Assembly (NCBI GenBank): GCA_048883105.1
Contig: JBHLQY010000050.1
Location: forward strand, 1-18,033
Source of the DNA: LW40-45 sp048883105
Lineage (GTDB): Archaea > Asgardarchaeota > Lokiarchaeia > Sigyniarchaeales > SOKP01
Direction of reading: 5' to 3'
DNA: 18,033 nucleotides
In this document: piece by piece, positions 13,782 to 18,033 of the stretch
How the letters are laid out: every line of letters begins with the position of its first letter
Numbering within the stretch: position 1 is the first letter of the stretch
Translations under genes and position numbers: made by a program
The notes under the pieces: model-generated
What the model was told of the DNA's origin: nothing
Database searches by the model: none
Seen by the model: the letters and a program-made list of their open reading frames with translations, nothing else

Positions 13782-15413
13782 CTAAGTAGGGCGACGCAAC
13801 ACTTTTCCTGGAAATTTCCTTAACTGTTTATTATTGTCAACGACAATGACTCCATTTACTATAACAAAAGGAATACCTTCAGGGTATTGATGACATTGTT
13901 CATAAGTGGCTTTGTCAATTACTGTATCAGGATTAAATATAACTATATCTGCCCACATTCCTTCCGCTATTAGACCTCGATCTTTTAATCCTAATCTCTG
14001 AGCAGGAAAAGAAGTCATTTTTCGGATTGCTTCTTCTAAGTTTAAGACCCTTTCTTCTCTGACATATTTTCCTAAAACTCGTGGATAAACACCATAAAAA
14101 CGAGGATGTAAGGATCCTATAGAAGGGATATTTGGAATCCCCATGCCATCTGTTCCAACCATTTGATAACGATTTGTCATAATGCGGCGGAGATCTTCCT
14201 CAGATTGACCTTCGATTGTAATTAGTACTGCTGTATTTTCATCAATCAAAATTTCAAAGAGTGTTTCAAAATCATCACTTTTACCTTTTAATTTTGTAAT
14301 CTCTGAAATATTTAATCCTTTAACATCTCTCCATTTATCCGTTTTAGTAAGGGAGAGGTAAATGTTACCAAAGCCATTATCATAAACCATATTTTCCCAT
14401 CCTTCAATTCCTTCTTGAATATCTTTTTTAATTTTTTCTTTGTCTATAGGATTTTGCAAGCGTTCTAAAATTTTTTCTATTCCACCTTCATGAACCCATG
14501 GAGGAAGTGCTGTAACAAGAGTAGTCATACTTCGAGTATAAGGGTATTGGTCAAAAGTTATGCTTAAACCACGTGCGTTTGCTTCTTCAATTAATTGTAG
14601 TGTTTTATTGCTAGCACCCCAATAAATCTTACCAGCAACTTTATGATGAGCAATTTGACCGCCAATGCAACCAGATTTCTCAACGATTTCAATAAATTCT
14701 TTCACAGCTTTAACTAATGTCTCTCCTTCGCTACGGATATGGGAAAAATAAAGGCCATTATATTCTGCAACCACTTTTGCAAGCTCGATAAGTTCTTCTG
14801 TTGAAGCGTAGATTTGTGGAGCATAAATCAAGCCAGAACTCATCCCAAACGCCCCAGCTATCATTGCTTCTGATATATATTCTCTCATTTTCTCCAGCTC
14901 TTTTGGCGTGGGTGGGCGATTTTCAAATCCAGCCCCTCCCGCAAGTCGAATACTTTTGTATCCTACTAAAAGAGCTAAGTTACCTGGACACCGGAGTTTT
15001 TCTAATTTTGTAAGATATTCTTCAAAAGTAAACCAATCAAGCTTAAAATCCATACCTATAGGTAAAAAATTATGAAATATTTCTTTAAATTCTTCAATTT
15101 TATCTGGATGCACAGGAGCAAGACCTTCGCCGCACATACCTCCAACAGTAGTAGTAATGCCCTGTCTTATAGCAGAATCCATTTTTCTGTAAAATGGTAA
15201 TATTAAATCTGTATGAGAATGAATATCAATAAAGCCAGGACATACCACTAATCCAGAAGCATCAATCTCTTTTACAGCCTCAAATTTTAATTTTGGTCTT
15301 ATTTTTTCAATTTTTCCGTCTTTTATACCCATTTCAGCATGGTAATATGGATTGCCGGTTCCATCAATAATTCTTCCGTTCTTAATTATAATATCATAAC
15401 TCAAATTTCTCAA
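13782..15413 (-). CDS. N-acyl-D-amino-acid deacylase-type amidohydrolase
   Basis: Predicted zinc hydrolase of the amidohydrolase superfamily removing an acyl group from N-acyl-(D-)amino acids. The small beta domain opens with YDIIIKNGRIIDGTGNP. GFIDIHSHTD (61-69) gives the His65-x-His67 metal pair. GGMCGEG (91-97) holds Cys94, the position of the metal-bridging Cys in D-aminoacylase. Then come MSSGLIYAP (191-199), FSHIRSEG (His225), QIAHHK (His256/His257) and MVGTDGMG with the catalytic Asp. The beta domain is completed by GMWADIVIFNPDTV. The 543 residues are a normal length. The start is TTG 15413, just after an in-frame TAG. It lies 90 bases downstream of the ADP-ribosylglycohydrolase-family gene on the same strand. 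Acyl and amino-acid specificity unknown. Confidence 0.88.
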   Translation of the reverse strand: MRNLSYDIIIKNGRIIDGTGNPYYHAEMGIKDGKIEKIRPKLKFEAVKEIDASGLVVCPGFIDIHSHTDLILPFYRKMDSAIRQGITTTVGGMCGEGLAPVHPDKIEEFKEIFHNFLPIGMDFKLDWFTFEEYLTKLEKLRCPGNLALLVGYKSIRLAGGAGFENRPPTPKELEKMREYISEAMIAGAFGMSSGLIYAPQIYASTEELIELAKVVAEYNGLYFSHIRSEGETLVKAVKEFIEIVEKSGCIGGQIAHHKVAGKIYWGASNKTLQLIEEANARGLSITFDQYPYTRSMTTLVTALPPWVHEGGIEKILERLQNPIDKEKIKKDIQEGIEGWENMVYDNGFGNIYLSLTKTDKWRDVKGLNISEITKLKGKSDDFETLFEILIDENTAVLITIEGQSEEDLRRIMTNRYQMVGTDGMGIPNIPSIGSLHPRFYGVYPRVLGKYVREERVLNLEEAIRKMTSFPAQRLGLKDRGLIAEGMWADIVIFNPDTVIDKATYEQCHQYPEGIPFVIVNGVIVVDNNKQLRKFPGKVLRRPT

Positions 15414-15503
15414 CTACAATAGTTATAATAAAAAAAAAAAGTATTATTTCTAATTTAATTTTAAGTTTTCTTTGTTTATTCTTAACTTAAATTTTAAGAG
15501 ACT

Positions 15504-16634
15504 TTAATCAATGATTTTAATTTTATCTTGACATTTTTCTCTTATAACTTTCTTTCCAATCGTAGCAATTCGTTGAGCTAATTCTGTAATTTTCCATTTT
15601 TCATAACCCTTCACATAGGTAGAAAAAGTGTCTTCTAATGGTTCTTTCCATTTCGAAGGTATTTCTTCACTACCTATTTGAGCTCCGATAATTGCTCCAA
15701 TATTACCGCAATTACAATCTGTATCAAGTCCCATCATGGCAGCTGTACAAATTGACTTTCCCAATGGGTCTTCTTTATCTTGAGCTCCAAATAAGAGCGA
15801 CAATATTATAATACCAATGTTAGGTAAAACATGGACTCCTGAAGAGCGACCTTTTAAATACATCTTTCTTTTTCTGTTAAGGATTGATTCAGAAAGAGAA
15901 CCTTTAATTCCGGATTTGTCTAATTTATTTCTCCGAATATCGTCCCAATAATCTATTAGCGCCTCTCTAGCTCTTCTAAAATCATCTGAATATAGCTCAA
16001 ATATCTCGATTGATGTTTCTACCATTTGTGTATATAGACTTTCTTCTACTGGAGGGATAAAATTAAGAGCATTATTTATATTGGTTTTAATATCATATTC
16101 AAAAAAAGCCTGGGAGAGCAATATAGCTACAAAAACCTCTCCCTCAACACCAATCCCCGCATGTGAAATACTTCCGTCCAATTCTGCGTAATATTTTGCT
16201 GTTTTTGGACATCCGGGGGCAATTTGACCCCAAATATCCGCTCTCATTTGTGCTCCAATTGCGTCATAATAAAAATTATTATTAGTTCCAGACTCTGGTG
16301 GCCAAATTCCATTTCTAAGGTTTTTCAGAGCTACTTCTTCCGCAGTAAAATTAAGTTTATAAAGGAGATTAATCCATTCCTGAGCAATATCTTTCGCAGC
16401 GAGATTAACACCATGTTTTTCTAGTGCGATTAGAGCACAAATTTCATACATCTCATCATCATTCACCTGATTTAAGTCAATATGCTCTGGATAATATGTA
16501 ATATTTCCATACTTCTCTTTTATAAGTGAATATGGATGAAATTCCACAGGAGCTCCAACAAAATCTCCCGCAACTCGTCCTAACCAAGATCCTAACACCT
16601 TATTATAATATTCATTAGAACTGATTTTTAACAT
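15504..16634 (-). CDS. ADP-ribosylglycohydrolase-family protein, divergent subfamily
   Basis: All-helical, probably two-magnesium hydrolase of the DraG/ARH fold. GSWLGRVAGDFVGAPVEF (15-32) is the N-terminal helix motif. VNDDEMYE (57-64) replaces the usual D-D-T-x-M with D-D-E. GLDTDCNCGNIGAIIGAQIG (302-321) keeps the metal aspartates Asp304 and Asp306 but has Cys where classic family members have Thr. This D-D-x / D-T-D-C-N form recurs in a bacterial and archaeal branch whose substrate is not clearly ADP-ribosyl-protein. The 376 residues are somewhat longer than DraG. ATG 16634 has no visible Shine-Dalgarno site. Function could be ADP-ribose removal or hydrolysis of another N-glycoside. Confidence 0.85.
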   Translation of the reverse strand: MLKISSNEYYNKVLGSWLGRVAGDFVGAPVEFHPYSLIKEKYGNITYYPEHIDLNQVNDDEMYEICALIALEKHGVNLAAKDIAQEWINLLYKLNFTAEEVALKNLRNGIWPPESGTNNNFYYDAIGAQMRADIWGQIAPGCPKTAKYYAELDGSISHAGIGVEGEVFVAILLSQAFFEYDIKTNINNALNFIPPVEESLYTQMVETSIEIFELYSDDFRRAREALIDYWDDIRRNKLDKSGIKGSLSESILNRKRKMYLKGRSSGVHVLPNIGIIILSLLFGAQDKEDPLGKSICTAAMMGLDTDCNCGNIGAIIGAQIGSEEIPSKWKEPLEDTFSTYVKGYEKWKITELAQRIATIGKKVIREKCQDKIKIID

Positions 16635-16755
16635 TATTATTTCAAGTATTTATTCTAATATCAAGATTTTTACTTTAAAAAGGATTAGTATTCGGTGAAA
16701 AGATTAATTTAAAAAAAATAATGAATAAATTTAGCTAGATACGTATTAAATATTT

Positions 16756-16761
16756 GGAGAG
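16756..16761 (+). promoter_or_regulatory. Shine-Dalgarno site that fixes the flavoprotein start
   Basis: GGAGAG ends 7 bases before ATG 16769. A TTG at 16754 lies in frame but overlaps this site, so ATG 16769 is preferred. Confidence 0.6.
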
Positions 16762-16768
16762 TAAAATA

Positions 16769-17734
16769 ATGATAAAAACAAAAGTTACAGAACTTTTAGG
16801 AGTTAAAAATCCAATTATTTGTGGTACAATGATGGCTTTATCAGGCCCCGAATTCACTGCTGTATGCTCGAACGCAGGAGGTCTTGGTATTTTAGCATCA
16901 GCTATATATAGGAAACCTGAACCATTACGAGAAGCGTTGCAAAAACTTAAGGATCTGGCTAAAGAGCCATTTGGGGTAAATATGAATTTATTTCCGATGC
17001 TTAAGCCTCCAAATCAACTTAGACATTTGAAGGTAATGATTGATGAAGGTGTTAAAATAATCGAAACTTCTGGTCATGAAGCACCTGAAAAATTTCTTCA
17101 TCTTTTCAAAGAACATGATATTATCTGGATGCATAAATGTGCTGGCGTGCGTTATGCGAAGAAGGCTGGGTCACTTGGAGCGGATATTGTGGAAGTCGTT
17201 GGTTGGGAGAACGGTGGTCATGTGGGGCGTTTTGATATTGGAACTTTTGTGTTAACACCAGCAACTGTCGATGCCATAGGTATACCCGTTATCGCGGGAG
17301 GTGGTATTGTTGATGGGAGAGGATTAGTCGCTGCTTTAGCATTAGGAGCAGAAGGTGTGTTAATAGGTTCACGCCTTCTGATTACAAAAGAATGTCCCAT
17401 CCATAATAATTTAAAAGAAGCTCTTGTCAATTGTAGTGTGTACGACACCACTATCATTTTGAGAACAGTAAATAATGCACTTCGAGTATGGAACAATCAA
17501 GCTGCTCAAAATATTCTCGAACTAGAAGCATCAGGTGCGCCTGATACGGAACTTTTTTCAGCAGCATCGGGAATGTTTACAAAAAAGATGTATGAAGAAG
17601 GGGATATAACTGCTGGTATCATGACTATTGGACAGGGTCTTGGACTTAGTGAAGATATTCCCTCAGTAAAAATATTTATTGAACGCGTAGTGAACCAGGC
17701 TGAAGAGATAATGCGAAAGTTTAATCCTTCTTAA
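16769..17734 (+). CDS. Nitronate monooxygenase / enoyl-ACP-reductase-like flavoprotein
   Basis: FMN-binding TIM-barrel protein of the NMO (2-nitropropane dioxygenase) family. The N-terminal part matches the family pattern: NPIICGTMMALSGPEFTAVCSNAGGLGIL. FGVNMNLF is the strand 3 motif. VVGWENGGHVGR contains the catalytic His (His151 counted from this start). IPVIAGGGIVDGRGLVAALALGAEGVLIGSRLL is the phosphate-binding region for FMN. With this start it has 321 residues, the usual size. Family members oxidise nitronates, act as FabK-like enoyl reductases, or have unknown roles; since archaea lack ACP-based fatty-acid synthesis, the FabK role is less likely. The upstream intergenic region is divergent from the ADP-ribosylglycohydrolase-family gene. 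Confidence 0.88.
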   Translation: MIKTKVTELLGVKNPIICGTMMALSGPEFTAVCSNAGGLGILASAIYRKPEPLREALQKLKDLAKEPFGVNMNLFPMLKPPNQLRHLKVMIDEGVKIIETSGHEAPEKFLHLFKEHDIIWMHKCAGVRYAKKAGSLGADIVEVVGWENGGHVGRFDIGTFVLTPATVDAIGIPVIAGGGIVDGRGLVAALALGAEGVLIGSRLLITKECPIHNNLKEALVNCSVYDTTIILRTVNNALRVWNNQAAQNILELEASGAPDTELFSAASGMFTKKMYEEGDITAGIMTIGQGLGLSEDIPSVKIFIERVVNQAEEIMRKFNPS

Positions 17735-17745
17735 TTTTTTATGTT

Positions 17746-17766
17746 AAGCTTATTTTTTTTAAGCTT
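17746..17766 (+). terminator. T-rich inverted repeat after the flavoprotein gene
   Basis: AAGCTTA (17746-17752) pairs with TAAGCTT (17760-17766) around a loop of seven T. Together with the T-runs at 17735-17740 and 17753-17760, this is a plausible archaeal termination zone just 12 bases after the stop. Confidence 0.4.
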
Positions 17767-17770
17767 TTCG

Positions 17771-17787
17771 TCTTAAAATATTTAAGA
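17771..17787 (+). terminator. Second inverted repeat followed by T-rich DNA
   Basis: TCTTAAA (17771-17777) and TTTAAGA (17781-17787) form a perfect 7-bp stem with loop ATA. T-rich sequence follows to about 17807. Likely part of the same terminator region. Confidence 0.4.
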
Positions 17788-17813
17788 TTTAAATTTTATT
17801 TTTATTAGTTAAG

Positions 17814-17830
17814 GATGTTTTATAAACATC
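17814..17830 (+). promoter_or_regulatory. Palindrome overlapping the TATA box of the last gene
   Basis: GATGTTT (17814-17820) and AAACATC (17824-17830) form a perfect 7-bp inverted repeat. Its centre, TTTATAAA at 17819-17826, is the best TATA box before ATG 17900. A dimeric regulator binding here would block TBP, so this is a candidate repressor operator. Confidence 0.4.
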
Positions 17831-17899
17831 GAAAAATAAAAAACTCATAATTATTTTTCTAATTCAATCGATTTAGTAATAAATTGTGATGATAATAAT

Positions 17900-18033
17900 A
17901 TGAGTGTAACACCTGAAGAAATGAAAGAATGGATAGGAATGTTTGCATCTAAGCAATTTGCTGATGGAGTTTGCTACATACTCGGAGCCTTTGGAAATAT
18001 CGGTGTAGTTGAGACTGAAGATGGTTTAGTTCT
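17900..18033 (+). CDS. Metallo-beta-lactamase-fold protein, N-terminal part only
   Basis: The frame opens at ATG 17900 and runs out of the window after 44 codons. After a short helix (V-T-P-E-E-M-K-E-W) comes F-A-D-G-V-C-Y-I-L-G-A-F-G-N-I-G-V-V-E-T-E-D-G-L-V. This is the usual N-terminal two-strand start of metallo-beta-lactamase-fold hydrolases (x-x-G-V-x-x-I-x-G ... N-x-x-x-V-x-x-x-x-G-L-V). The metal motif H-x-H-x-D-H would lie beyond the edge, so the assignment is by this opening only. Confidence 0.6.
   Translation, partial: MSVTPEEMKEWIGMFASKQFADGVCYILGAFGNIGVVETEDGLV

Noticed and set aside
16754..16768. Five-codon longer start (TTG 16754) for the flavoprotein
   Set aside because: The TTG overlaps the GGAGAG ribosome binding site, which is well placed for ATG 16769.
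17886..17892. Box C-like motif GTGATGA, as in C/D guide RNAs
   Set aside because: It lies directly before the ATG at 17900, and no box D (CTGA) or terminal pairing is seen at a suitable distance.

Overview
The window is a strongly AT-rich, gene-dense archaeal segment. The likely source is an Asgard archaeon of the Lokiarchaeia type. This rests on inference from gene content and style: TATA-like boxes shortly upstream of several genes, few Shine-Dalgarno sites, a tRNA gene without an encoded CCA tail, an ADP-forming acyl-CoA synthetase alpha-type protein, a UroD-like (corrinoid methyltransferase family) protein, and a secreted protein with a C-terminal membrane anchor. No marker gene that fixes the lineage is present.

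Layout. Bases 1-81 are the 3' end of a gene. Bases 82-813 hold no convincing gene but contain nested inverted repeats (about 229-349), smaller hairpins and an 11-T run, and are the least explained part of the window. Next comes a two-gene unit on the + strand (GHMP sugar kinase and sugar nucleotidyltransferase, overlapping by 4 nt), then a small two-helix membrane protein. On the - strand follow a plant-type cofactor-independent phosphoglycerate mutase and a secreted, membrane-anchored protein. A stand-alone amidase (+) faces a second, beta-helix-bearing nucleotidyltransferase and a lysine-rich protein (both -). A HAD hydrolase with an altered motif I and an ADP-forming acyl-CoA synthetase alpha-type protein follow on +. 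A tRNA-Arg(GCG) lies on -. A tight three-gene + operon follows: a beta-phosphoglucomutase-like HAD protein, a small SCP2-like protein and a UroD-like methyltransferase-family protein. Two - strand hydrolases (an N-acyl-D-amino-acid deacylase-type amidohydrolase and an ADP-ribosylglycohydrolase-family protein) come next. A nitronate monooxygenase-like flavoprotein and the start of a metallo-beta-lactamase-fold protein close the window on +.

Together the genes suggest a heterotrophic, scavenging metabolism. It would activate sugars to nucleotide sugars, run lower glycolysis, hydrolyse amides and N-acyl amino acids, and conserve energy from acyl-CoA. No phage, transposase, CRISPR or defence cassette is visible. 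The best candidates for something undescribed are the structured element at 229-349 and the HAD/SCP2-like/UroD-like operon.
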